From assembly GCA_029204225.1 (NCBI GenBank), contig CM055095.1, forward strand, positions 76,060,896 through 76,124,895: a stretch of 64,000 nt of DNA. The letters run 5' to 3'. The number at the start of each line of letters is the position of its first letter. Within the stretch, counting starts at the first letter, position 1. Origin of the DNA: Diphasiastrum complanatum. Its lineage: Eukaryota; Streptophyta; Lycopodiopsida; Lycopodiales; Lycopodiaceae. Shown here in pieces: positions 50,291 to 60,700 of the stretch. Made by a program: the position numbers and the translations under genes. Below the pieces are notes generated by a model, which was given only the letters and a program-made list of their open reading frames with translations, was not told the origin of the DNA and did no database searches.

Positions 50291-51622
50291 TCAATCAAGG
50301 ATTTCCCAATCTGTTTTCAATCTAGAGGAATTTGGAGGAGGAGCAGTCAGGCTGCCTACACCTGTTTCAAACGTTTCCCATTTGGTGGTAACTCCACTGT
50401 TTGGACTGGCAAATGCTTGAAGCCTAAAATTTCTAGCTTTCAAACCATCAACAACCTCAACAAAGTTCTGCACTCTCCTGACCTACGAAATAGAAAAGCA
50501 TCAGACTAAAGCAGTAACTCTTTTTGTGAGAATCAGAAGCTGGGTCACTGGGCTGCTAAAATTTTTCATATTTTGTGCAGTTTGTGAAAGAAGAAATGCA
50601 ATCGACACTTGCCCAAATACAATTAGATCAGCATATACCTGTGACCTACTTTGCACTTTCGCCTCCCCTTCGGCTTCAATGCTATCCAACTCCAGCAATT
50701 GTCTCATGAACATTTTAGAAAGCACATTGAAGTCACTTTCTGGAACCTTGTTTCCGATTTGCACAGCTCCTTCTATGATAGAAAGCTGCAAAATGCAGGT
50801 AGCTGATAAGTACTACAAGATTTCAAATTTTTGTGCCGTCTCCTGATGGCAAGTACATCTGCATCTCTTTAAAATCTAATTTGGCACAAAGACACTTACT
50901 ACATGAACTTATTCGAATAAAGCTAGAAACTAATCATATCAATGAGAACACATAAAACCCAAAAAGGGCAGAATCTATTCATTCCTCTACCTTGTAGGCA
51001 CATTAGACTTAGAGGTATTGACCTTTACAATTACTCTGATGCAATACCTAGGAAACTATGAAGAAAACCTTTTCCCAAATATATTGATAGGAGCATTCAT
51101 TAAGAATAATAAAACTGAGATTCAATTCTCATACCCTTCCTCCAAGTTTGTCCACCTCCGAGCTGACTGCAACCACTGCTTTACAGGCCCTGAAGGTCAT
51201 TTCACTCTTTTTCAGCTTCTCTAGTTTGCTCTCTCGGCTCACAGGGTCTTCAACAAGAATGACTTTTGATTTGTCCTTGATGGTTGCTATGTGCAAAAGA
51301 TCACTGTCTTTCTTTTTCCTTCCCTCTGAATAGAAGTTTTTGCTCGGGCGGTCGCAAGCCTGTCTCGTGGACAAGAAGCCATTTCACCTCTCTAGCATAG
51401 AAAAGGCTCAATGTTGTTATACAAGTAGCTACAAACTTTATGTTCTATATCAATATGAGCACTGCCAGGTAGTGAAAATATGTCACAGATAAAGGATGAA
51501 GGCAGAGGCTGCAAGGAGAGGTATTGTATACCAAATGAGGCTTGTGCAGGAATCATTCTCTCATGAGAGAAAGACCATATGAGACTTTCAGGTTGATCAA
51601 TGGCCCAGATTGCCTTACTCAT
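50291..51622 (-). CDS. BAG-family molecular chaperone regulator, four exons, one apparent frameshift
   Basis: Minus-strand exons read as 51,622-51,532, 51,389-51,135, 50,785-50,639 and 50,482-50,291, all with GT-AG introns in consistent phase. Exons 1-2 give a ubiquitin-like fold (ERMIPAQASF, EVKWLLVHETGL, PEQKLLFRGKEKE, then KDKSKVILVEDP and KLEKLKK). Exons 2-4 give the BAG domain (SSEVDKLGGR, FMRQLLELDSIEAEGEAK, VRRVQNFVEVVDGLKARN) and the plant tail (TKWETFETGVGSL, TDWEILD). Plant BAG proteins bind Hsc70/Hsp70 through the BAG domain and act as nucleotide-exchange co-chaperones in stress and cell-death control. About 227 residues are encoded, shorter than many family members (roughly 270-340), mainly at the N-terminus. 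In exon 2, between GKEKE and DLLHIA at about 51,320, one extra base in an A/G-rich run breaks the frame. This is either a recent pseudogene or a sequencing error. The ATG at 51,620-51,622 is the best start seen but is not proven. Confidence 0.8.
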
Positions 51623-52739
51623 CTGTAATGCGCTAGTATATATGTCTTGGTAATGATAATCGCTAATCAGCTATATCTTTTGCTGTGATCACTACTCCCA
51701 GAAACTATTGCGAACAACAAATTGCTAATAAAGGCACACAGAAAGCAAAGAAGAAGAGATGTTCAATAGAAGAACAAATAGAAATAGGAATCCTCAGAAA
51801 AAGCAATTGTCCACCATATTTTAGTGAGGATACAGAGTGGGTCAATGGCAGAAAGCTCTTGTGAGCTTCACTCCTTCACTGAGCTGCAATGCATTTGCTT
51901 ATCAACCATTTCTCAAGCAAAAAACATAGCGATCGCTTATCAAAGCATAGCCAAAACTACAAACAACAGTAGAATAACATCCGAGCAGAACAGCAAAAGC
52001 CCACAAAAACACTGAATCATTTGCTTCAATCCACCTCCAGCGATCATTAGCACCCCATGCTTACCCAGCCCACAACCAACCCATCAATGCACACAATACC
52101 TTCCTTTCATTTCCCATTCCCTCTCTCGCTCTCTCGCTCTCTCCATCCTCTCTCTCTCCCTCTCTTTCTCCCTCTATTTCCAACAAAGGAGGAAAACAGA
52201 AGAGATTAGCCTAATCCACAATTACACTAATTGAGTAGATTAATTAGTCCCTTAATCACACTTAACTACCCTGCAATCTGAAGAATTGGTTGTTGACGGG
52301 ATGACCAATTAAATAGGCTCAACAATATTGTCGGGCTGTAAATTTCGAATTTCTCATAAATACCAAAAATACAATAAAATCCGTTTCTTTTTATTTTCGC
52401 ATTTATTTTCCAGACGAAAAATAGAATTAATTTATTATTTTAAGCATTTCTTTTATCCTCCAAGTACATGAAACAACGCACCTTTAACGTTCTTTTAAAC
52501 CTTAAAAAAATAAGCAAAATTCATAAGGCTCGTCAACTGACGGATGTTGACGAGCTGTCATTCAACAAGGACCCTTCGTCGGTAAAGGGCCCCTCCCCCC
52601 TGCACCCCCTGCACGTGGCATTTCCTTACAAGGTGGGTGTCTTTGCTTGCAGCTTTCTCAGTCTCAGGAATAGGCCCATCAGGTACCTATTAGAACTAGA
52701 GAAGCAGGCTCTCTTTTTTTTTCCCCCTTCTTTGCCGCC
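51623..52739. other. Upstream region of the BAG gene with a pyrimidine-rich tract
   Basis: No further exon was recognised. At 52,120-52,190 a CT-rich tract (CTCTCTCGCTCTCTCG and similar) reads as GA-rich on the gene strand, a common feature of plant 5' UTRs and promoters. It lies about 500 bases upstream of the proposed start. From 52,320 to 52,460 the sequence is AT-rich. Confidence 0.4.
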
Positions 52740-53587
52740 ATTAGGGCCCTTTTGGAGCTCAAAAAGGGCCTCTTCCTTGCCTAAACATGTTTGCTAATTA
52801 GGATTAATTAACTCATTAATCATCCTATGTGGCAGTTCACCCTGAGTTTATCATGGGTTAACTTCTATTTAGTAGGTTTCACTTAGGCCTAACATAATAT
52901 AGCAAGGACACCTAATTTTTAATGTAGCCAAAAAATTAAATCCAATATAACATCTATTTTTTCAAGCCCTTCAAAATTCATTTTTTTAAGCTTAAAATGA
53001 GTGAAAAGGGGGCCAGATATTTCCTTGGGCCCCCATTTTGAAAAAAAAAATTGAAAAAAAAAGGGGGGAGCGGGATGGGAGTACAAGCCCCCACACCCCC
53101 CCCCACCCCCCCCCCCCCCCCCCCCCCCCCCGTCTCTATCTCCCTCGGGGCCAGCTGGCCCGTCGCGCCCCACGCACCCATCCGGGCCGCTGGCCCTGGT
53201 TGATCCGCGTGGCCCGAAGGGCCACACCTAACACCCCCCCCCTCTCGCTGTCCTGTCAAAGAGGGAGGGGGGTGACTTGGGAGCACGCGCTCATCGCGCT
53301 CCCACCCGGCTCAGCAGCTCCAAGTGGGCTTGAAAAACGGTTATATTGGTATTTAAAATTTAAATTTGAGCCTTGTCAAATCATCATTACTATGGGTTGA
53401 GCAAGTAGAGTTAGAGGAGGGTTACTAGGAGGGTTAGAATTTGGAGATCTATTTTACATCATTGGATGTGCCATGTTATATGGACCATTCCATCTCAATT
53501 GTCACTCTCTTATTGGTACACATGTCGTCATTAACACTAATTATAATTAGTGAGGAAGCCCTTTTTGAGTCCAAAAAGGGCCCTAAT
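52740..53587. mobile_element. GC-rich foldback element, copy B
   Basis: 848 bases with clear terminal inverted repeats of about 34 bases: left TTAGGGCCCTTTTGGAGC and right, inverted, TTAGGGCCCTTTTTGGAC. The subterminal text (CTTGCCTAA, GCTAATTAGGAT, CTATGTGGCAGTTCACCC) matches copy A at 2,945-3,944. The core is GC-rich with a long C run near 53,107-53,131. Open frames through the core are Pro- or Gly-rich on both strands and reflect composition. No coding gene is present. Confidence 0.75.
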
Positions 53588-54401
53588 TTGAAATATGAAA
53601 AAAAAATTGAGCCTGAAATGTGTTTTATTCATGCACATCACCGTATTTAAGCTTCTTAGTCATTTTCCTTTGAGGTTTTTTACTTGGGCATGTATTGTGA
53701 TAGTTGGATATATTGTGGCCGTGTAATGAATATGTGGGTATTGTAACAATGCGTGTATACAAAATCAACAATATCGATCATTATTTTATTGCCATGACTA
53801 GAATTTTGTCACTCTTTTTAACCTACAGGCTTTTGCCCATGCATTGGGTGGGAAACCCTTGTGCTTGAAATATTACATACTGCTGTTAGTGAAAAATTCA
53901 ACACTATTACGTGATTGTTGTACATAGATAGTAAACTTTAATTGAGCTTAGAACTTACATATACCACAACAAATATTTTGTAATTAGTTACTTTGAACGT
54001 ACTATTGATGAGATTATGGTGTTTTGCCCGTTCCTTTACTGCTGTTGCCAAGATCTTGTCAATGTTTTAAAAGTAAAAGCTTTTGGCCATGCATCAAGTA
54101 GAAAATCATCGTGCACGTAATATTGTACTTTTGGTAGAAAACCTCACACTATCACGTGCTATACTTGCGGTTACGTTAATAAGGTTTAGGGTGTGGATGT
54201 GCGTGTGCGCGTGTGCCTGTAGGTATGGTGCCAATCGTTTGTGTTCCACACTTACTATGCTATTCTCATTCGAAGTACTTTGATTTATGTTTCATGCTTG
54301 CTAGTACATGGTACTCTCATTTGTAGAATCTTAATTTATTCATGCTACTTTAATTTGTAGGATCCTAGTTTTTGCGGTATGTATTGGTTGTGTTTTATGG
54401 T

Positions 54402-54402
<1 letters not shown>

Positions 54403-54467
<65 letters not shown>
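54403..54467 (+). repeat. (AG)n microsatellite
   Basis: About 32 uninterrupted AG units. The Ser-Leu frame on the opposite strand is an artefact of the repeat. Confidence 0.98.
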
Positions 54468-54469
<2 letters not shown>

Positions 54470-54697
54470 ACCACAACTCTCAATTCTAGGAAGGTGTGTA
54501 GCCCTTGTTTTCTTCCATTAAAGGCGTGGTGCAAATGTTTCTTGCCAGACGATCAATTTCAAAAGAAAGCCCAAACGCCGCAGGGAGGGAGCATGTGGTG
54601 ACATTCTGGAATAGGATATAATCGTATGGTTTGAGAGTTTTGATTAACACTCTATTATGTTCTCTCTTTCTTCCCTCTTCATGAGAGTTTACGGTTT

Positions 54698-54698
<1 letters not shown>

Positions 54699-54768
<70 letters not shown>

Positions 54769-54772
54769 CGCG
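54699..54772 (+). repeat. Compound (TG)n(CG)n microsatellite
   Basis: About 30 TG units (54,701-54,760) followed by six CG units (54,761-54,772). Alternating purine-pyrimidine sequence of this kind is prone to form Z-DNA. The Cys-Val open frames here are artefacts. Confidence 0.98.
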
Positions 54773-55317
54773 TTTAAGTATAATGCGATTTGTTTATGCT
54801 CCATGCTTCCTAGTTCATGCTACCGTAATCCACAGTATACTGATTTATGTTCCATGGTTACTACTTCATGCTACGCTAATTTGTAGAGTCTTAATTTATG
54901 CATGGTACGTTAATTTATAGGAACTTACTTTATGTTTTGGCATCCATTAGGTGGAAAACTCTGGTGCATGAAATATTACGTACTGATGTTGGTGGAAGAC
55001 TCAACACTATATTAAAACCAGTTTCTATCCTGAAATTTCCCTCGCAAATTTTAGGACAAATTGTGTGGAGTTGTTGGCTGAAGATCCACACATCCATAAC
55101 TCGTGCTTGGTCGCAACAGTTGTCGTCGCTATTATTGCCATTGCTGATATGCAACTCCATTGACAGTCCATCATAGTTTGTGACAGATTCGAAAAAGCTG
55201 ATGAAGGTGAGGTACATCCGAGTACAAATAATTGCATATATTTTGCGATGCAAGATTTTTAGTACTGTCATACCTCAAAAAAAATTTCACGTACGAATGG
55301 AATTGTGTGTGTTTTGG

Positions 55318-56050
55318 TGACTAGTACGGATTATATTCTGGCCAGATACAAATCATTTACTCGAACAAATACTTGATGCATTCGAAAATGAGGAAAGAGT
55401 CATCTATAGTATTCGCAATTTAGGGGTGTGGAAAAAATTGGAGCCTCTGATATTCATGGCTTCGACCAAAACAATCTTCGCAGCGGTTCCTAAGGGTGAA
55501 TTTTGGGACAAGTTAGAATTGGTGCATTGCGAAAAAAAAAAAACCTACAAATAAACCAGTACATGTTGGTTTCATGTACTACTAATTCGTTCTGCACACA
55601 TATTTTCAACATTTTTCGTAGCTCGTGGTTACCTGTAACATATTTTTGACATGAAAAATTGTTGCATTCTTCATTGGTCTGTAGGTTACAGGTTGCCTTC
55701 GTTTGAAAGCAATCAATGCGCCGTGGTTCGAGCATGTTTGCATTTCTTGTAAGCATGACAAATTTGCTTTTCGAAATAACATTCTGTTTTGTTACATATG
55801 TATGCGCTCAACAACATTGGAACGAGTGCCTTGTTTATCTGGTGCTGTGATTGGATCCAAGGGCATCACCAACTTGAAAATCAAAGATGCATGGATTGAC
55901 AAAATATTGGCACTTGGAGAAGCACTCCCAATTTCAGGATCTAGAAATTCCCACTATATTCAAACAACCTTGGCAAAGTTGAATATTCGTGGACGATTTC
56001 AGGTTGATGAGCATGGTTACGTTGTTTCGTATGAACACATACACAACTAG
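55318..56050 (+). pseudogene. RPA1-like single-strand DNA-binding protein fragment (two exons)
   Basis: An open stretch at 55,318-55,550 contains an OB-fold-like pattern (NLGVWKKLEPLIF, TKTIFAAVPKGEFWDKLEL), resembling the end of an RPA1 DNA-binding domain. After about 130 bases with stops and an AG acceptor near 55,683, a second open stretch (to 56,050) gives a zinc ribbon: EHVCISCKHD, then FCYICM, followed by VIGSKGITNLKIKDAWIDKI. This resembles the C-terminal zinc-bearing OB domain of RPA1. Plant Helitrons commonly carry RPA1-like genes, which fits the context. The N-terminal domains were not found. The match is by pattern only, and another OB-fold protein is possible. Confidence 0.45.
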
Positions 56051-56489
56051 ATTTCAATTTCGTATGTCTACAAACTGGTACACTGGAATAGATTGTGTAG
56101 AAGAAGTATCAGTAGTAGTTGAAATACCAATACTATCACGACTCAGGCTTTAACTATTGAACTTCAAATACCTGTCATGTAAATAACGTTTTGATATAAA
56201 TGAGTCATATGAATAAGGTGCTTGTAGTGGTTGTTAATTTAAATCCATTCTAATTACACACCATGTTTCAAATATTTACGTTTAGCAATTTGAAAAGACA
56301 TCCCTGTTCTGGAAAAGCTTCTTCTAGTTTTTTTAACCAAAAATATCCATAGATACATGTTGGGCCTTCTAGAAAAATGTAAATTGTATATATTGTACTA
56401 ATAAAACTTTGTCATGTGAAACCCATTTTCTACATGAAGTGGTTTGTATATTTGTTTTTTAATACACAATTATTTAGCACACATTTTGT

Positions 56490-56755
56490 TTATGCTAGAA
56501 AACAATCTATTCATTTCAATCTTATGCATGGTATGTTTTATTTATTAGCTGTCATTTATACTAGACACAATATATTCATTTCAATCCTATATATGTTATG
56601 TTTTACTAATTGGAAGTAATTCCGTAACTTATGTTCGTTTCAATCTTATACATGGTATGCTTTGTTTATTAGAAGTACTTTATGCTAGAAACAATATGTT
56701 CTTTTTAGTCGTACACATGTTATGTGTTATTAATTAGAAGTAATTTCATAACTTC
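56490..56755 (+). repeat. About four tandem units of 60-70 bp
   Basis: Units share TATGCTAGAAACAATAT, a TTCATTTCAATCTTATAC-type middle, CATGGTATG and ATTAGAAGTA. They are diverged from each other. The block lies between the RPA-like segment and the unknown coding block at 57,159. Confidence 0.65.
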
Positions 56756-57158
56756 AGACTGATTTTGATTCGTACTGCAGCCTTCCAGTGCATTGCTGAA
56801 TTAGCATTGGTGTAATCTTAGCAATCAAGACTATGACTGTGTCCCACGTACGCTTGCCTTTCAAAAACATTGTAAATGATGACGACCAACTTGTGACCAT
56901 AGCAATTGTTTCCCAACCCGTTTCCAAAGATTTTCCACGTTTGTTGCTACTGCCTTACCACGATTACAAACCTTTTTTTGAGAACTCGAAATTTGGGCTT
57001 ATAATTCAATCATCTTTTCTGTCAATATAATGAGATACACCATATTCTTAATCTCATACTAGAAGGCCAAAGATATCTTGCTAAAATAGTGTCCCATGTT
57101 GTTTCATCTGGTTTGATTCAAACATACATTGTCATATTGATGCAAAACATTTTGTGAC

Positions 57159-57794
57159 ATGTTTCGTGTACCATACGACACTGTAGATATACATGCTTTT
57201 CCCACCCTGACAATGCATGCATGCTCATGCATAGTTAATGAAGTTCTTCCTTTTAATTTAAATTGTTGTCTCAACATACCCGAAATCAAAAACTCTGCAT
57301 TCCAAGCTTTATGTTTCTTTATAGTGGATAGAATTTTGTGCACATACACTCCTAATTTTTCAATCCAATGGACAAGTATTGCAGTTTGTATTTACCAAGG
57401 CTACCATCCAACCGTTGAATCTCTTGCCATAAACTGGGCATCATGTATAGCCCAAGTAGTTATCACAGATTTTGTTGCAGTTTCTTATGAACGCATGCGA
57501 GACAGCCGAAATTTGCTATCCAATTCAAAAACAATTTACTTGAAGACAATTGAGTACCTTCTAGATCTGATTGCATTTCAAACAAACAATTTCATGGTCA
57601 CACCTCTTCCTACAAATCCATCCCTTCAATTGATTCATTCTAGTATCAGTGTCGTCCCCCACTTCGAAACCATGCCATTTTCTAGTGCCATTCCGAGAAA
57701 ACTGCGTCAACTAAAAAAACACACTTGCACTTTAAAACGCGAATCAGCACCAAAACCAAGAGTTACAAACAAAAATGGAGCTGCTACAATGTAA
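57159..57794 (+). CDS. Unknown protein block of the Helentron region
   Basis: A 211-codon open frame, one of the longer ones in this area, with a mixed protein-like composition and a basic C-terminus (RKLRQLKKHTCTLKRE). I do not recognise a family. It overlaps the next open block (from 57,775) by 20 bases in another frame, which suggests one original reading frame with a shift near 57,780. The position, between the RPA-like and replicase parts and on the same strand, suggests it belongs to the transposon. It could also be a captured host fragment. Confidence 0.4.
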   Translation: MFRVPYDTVDIHAFPTLTMHACSCIVNEVLPFNLNCCLNIPEIKNSAFQALCFFIVDRILCTYTPNFSIQWTSIAVCIYQGYHPTVESLAINWASCIAQVVITDFVAVSYERMRDSRNLLSNSKTIYLKTIEYLLDLIAFQTNNFMVTPLPTNPSLQLIHSSISVVPHFETMPFSSAIPRKLRQLKKHTCTLKRESAPKPRVTNKNGAATM

Positions 57795-58380
57795 TCCTGA
57801 AGAGGCACAACACACTTTGACAACCATAAAAGAGGAGTTCGTTTGTATGCTTGGCAAAAAAGATGCCGCACTCGAAATAGTACAAAAACGATGCAATACA
57901 TGTGAACAGGAAATGACGCTGCTACAAAGTCGACATGCAACTACCCAGAGTAAGCTTCTTACATTTCAAAAGTGAGCTATTTTACCAGAACGAGTCACAC
58001 TTCAGTTGCCAGCTATTTACATGCCTTCAAAAAAAGATCCAACCATAGAAATGTCACTTGAAAGCAGGCATGTCGATATTTCAAACAGACTTTTTAATTG
58101 GCCTACTATTTCAGGCAATTTCGACACATTCAAAGGTACAAAAAAATGATTGTTAAGTTCTTCTCAACAATCACAATATTCAATGGATCCATGTACGCGA
58201 CTAGCTGATCATTATGCAAACTACCTAGCCAAATGGATGACCTATAAATTACCAAAAGGATGTCACCCAAAAATACAGGATTGGTTCAATTCAAATATAC
58301 CATTGCTAGAAAACATTGACGTGCTACTTTACATAAAAGTTTGTGACTCCTGCATCAGAGACCAGACAGTCTTAATGTAA
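57775..58380 (+). pseudogene. Unknown coiled-coil protein block with in-frame stops
   Basis: One frame is readable from 57,775 to 58,380 with TGA at about 57,973 and 58,147. The first part (EEAQHTLTTIKEEFV, ALEIVQKRCNTCEQEM, LLQSRHATTQSKLL) has heptad-like spacing typical of a coiled coil. The last part contains CTRLADHYANYLAKWM, HPKIQDWFNSNIPLL and CDSCIRDQTV, and looks helical with a CxxC. No family is recognised. Both TGA codons could have come from CGA by C-to-T change. It probably continued the frame of 57,159-57,794. Confidence 0.4.
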
Positions 58381-58564
58381 ATGATAAAATACCAGTTCTT
58401 AGAAAATGTACATGCATGCATTAGAGAAAATTTGGCCTTGGAAAGGGCCCTATAAGGATTGCCACGTAGGATGACAATTTTTTGGCAATGTAAAATACTA
58501 AAATAAAGTCTTTTTCTGCCCGTAGTCCTGCCCACACAGTCTTCGATGATTAGCTATTATGTGG

Positions 58565-59006
58565 GTAGTATAGTCTATGACTAAAAAAAATCATAACTTT
58601 TGAACAACAACTCAAATTGAGATGATTATGGTGCCATTAGAAAGCTCTCGACGAGAGCTTTTCAACGACATCCAACCTGACCCAGTTCCAAGCTACGATG
58701 AAGAAGTTATGGCTAGTCAAATCGGTCAACTAGGTTTGAAATAGATATCGGGTTGACCAAGTGTTGACCGACCAAAGCTTTGTCAAACCGGTCAACTGTG
58801 CTTGAAAGAGATATTGGGTTGACCAAGTGTTGACCGACCAAAACTTTGACTGGCCATAACTTCTTCACCGTAGCTCGGAACTAGGTCATGTTGAATGTCG
58901 TGGAAAAGCTCTCGTCGAGGGCTTTCTAATGGCACCGTAATCGTCTCAATCCGAGTTGTCGTTCAAAAGTTACACTGTTTTTTTACTAAGTTGCATACTA
59001 TACTAC
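58565..59006. repeat. 442-bp near-perfect palindrome (foldback/MITE-like)
   Basis: The left arm (58,565-58,735) and right arm (58,845-59,006) are inverted copies at about 90% by eye, with ends GTAGTATAG and CTATACTAC. Inner marks are GGTGCCATTAGAAAGC, CTCTCGACGAGAGCTTTTC and GAAGAAGTTATGGC and their complements. The centre carries two direct copies of TTGACCAAGTGTTGACCGAC (about 58,753 and 58,813). No coding sequence is present and no target duplication was recognised. Transcribed, it would form a long hairpin. Confidence 0.85.
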
Positions 59007-59355
59007 AAATAAAATGACTTATTTATGGGCTGCCCCCGATGCAAAATTACAGTTTTTTTAAAAAGAAAAGAAAATCAATTTGAAGGAGCTACGTTACGTA
59101 GATTTCAAATTTGAGTGTTTTGATTGGACCATGTGGAAGAAACTTTTGAGAAAAAAAAATAAAAAGTATCTTTCTGAAAGGCCCCCTTTGTGCTCAAATT
59201 TTTTCTAATGTTTTGATGATGTTGATGGCAACTATTTTGAAAAGATGTTGCTATGCCACAACATACAGACAAATGTAAATACATAGCGAGCTCATAAATC
59301 ATGTGTTTGAGTTTCTATTTTCATGAGTAACCGATAAAATGCTGTTTACTATGAA

Positions 59356-59976
59356 ATGTATACATTTTATTTTGATACTGCTAGTGAATTTTTTTTAAGG
59401 GATCTTAGAATCCGAGTTCCACAACCTAATAGACAGAGTTGGTTTTCATATCTTGATGTTTTTCCCTTCAAAAAACAGTTGCCTTTCAATGAAGCCTTTA
59501 TAAAATTTATTAGTCCAACGCAAATTGCAGCACGCACATTTTTTTTTTATACCTAGGTTTGAATTTTAAATTATACACATCTATTTGTTTGCAGAAGCCA
59601 TATATGGCATGTGATATTCCTAATCGTAAATCAATACTATTTTATCCATAGGAACAATTTATATATGCTAAACAACTTTCAATGTTACTTTATTTTATTG
59701 TGCAGATATATGGCCACAGACACCAACATGTCTATGGCGACCATCCCCACCAAAACAATAGTCCATACTTTGGCTTTAATCTACATGAACGTGCCTTTGG
59801 CATTTATTCATTGCTTTCCACACAATACATATATTTTCACGGTATTTTCTTTTTGGGACAATTTCAAATGCCAACCTTATGAATTGCAACATGGTATAAT
59901 TTGCAAATTTATAGAATCCATGCATAAACAAGATATTAATGCATTGTGGTGGCATGCGAATTTTATCTCAAACTAA
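59356..59976 (+). pseudogene. Coding-like remnants of unknown family
   Basis: A first open part (59,356-59,556) and a second (59,611-59,976) are separated by a stop and AT-rich text. The second follows a TTTTATTGTGCAG acceptor-like site at about 59,704, and two plus-strand frames are open across it at once. One reads GHRHQHVYGDHPHQNN then FGFNLHERAFGIYSLL; the other reads TIVHTLALIYMNVPLAF. Neither is recognised. The strand and position are those of the transposon block, so these may be remains of its N-terminal region. Confidence 0.3.
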
Positions 59977-60033
59977 AATTTCAAAACCTACCATGCAACC
60001 ACCCATTCTATAGATGCGTACTTCGAACTCATC

Positions 60034-60700
60034 ATGAATACCCATTTTACAAACGTAAATTATGATCCATTTTGCCTATATTGGATGACGGAACTTTATA
60101 AACAAGAAATCATGGTGCAACAATACAATCCATCAACGCAAAATGTCACCACGTTTTCTATATGCCCAGCAAGTCCACCGAAAACAATTTTAGTAGTATT
60201 AACTAATCCTCCAGAGATTTATCCTTCCACATTCCACAGTATTATTTTGCCAAAAAATTCTATAAGTCGTGCTTTGTCAAATTACCCATGGACAAATGAC
60301 ATGCTACTTGCTTTAAAAAATATCGTTCTAGAATTTATCCATTTGCCAGCAACAAGAATAGCTGCCATTTTAAAAAATAAACATCCAAACATTCCCTACA
60401 AAATATCCAGTATTATCTATCATATTTGGAAATTAAAAAAAACTAATTTATGAGCAAATAACCCAACAACACCCATACAAACATGCACCCAAAATATGGA
60501 TTCATCCCATGGAAATACAAAGACTCGGAATTTCTAGACACGAGATCGAATTACTACTTTACACCAACTAATTCATAACTCATTTCATGAAACAAGTACT
60601 GATATAATTGCGAAATTTAAAACCCACTACAAAAACGTAGTTTGTACAAATCAAAGTATAAAAAACCGAATTACAAGAATGATGAATATGGATGCCCGGG
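60034..60700 (+). pseudogene. Possible tandem helix-turn-helix repeats upstream of the replicase
   Basis: The open part (60,034-60,453) ends with PWTNDMLLALKNIVLEF, THLPATRIAAIL-like text and SIIYHIWKLKK. Downstream, in another frame, about 60,555-60,690 gives a similar pattern: LHQLIHNSFHE, TDIIAKFKTHYKN and QSIKNRITRMMNMD. Both have three predicted helices with a T.IA turn, as in Myb/homeodomain-like folds. A frame change lies between them. The second repeat runs straight into the cysteine motif of the next block, so this looks like the N-terminal DNA-binding part of the replicase polyprotein. This is inference from pattern, without a database match. Confidence 0.35.

Larger units (their letters stand above)
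53820..55015 (+). repeat. Three dispersed copies of an approximately 80-bp module
   Basis: Similar blocks start near 53,827, 54,077 and 54,936. Each has a CATGCAT- or CATCCAT-like start, a GTGGAAAAC-type middle, a TGGTGCATGAAATATTAC-type stretch and an AACACTAT end. A second word, ATTTGTAGAATCTTAATTTAT, occurs near 54,322 and 54,880. This indicates duplication of a unit of several hundred bases, later interrupted by microsatellites. Confidence 0.6.

Noticed and set aside
52919-53400. Gly- and Pro-rich open frames on both strands
   Set aside because: Same artefact in foldback copy B.
54340-54920. Open frames made of Ser-Leu or Cys-Val repeats
   Set aside because: They are readings of the (AG)n and (TG)n tracts.
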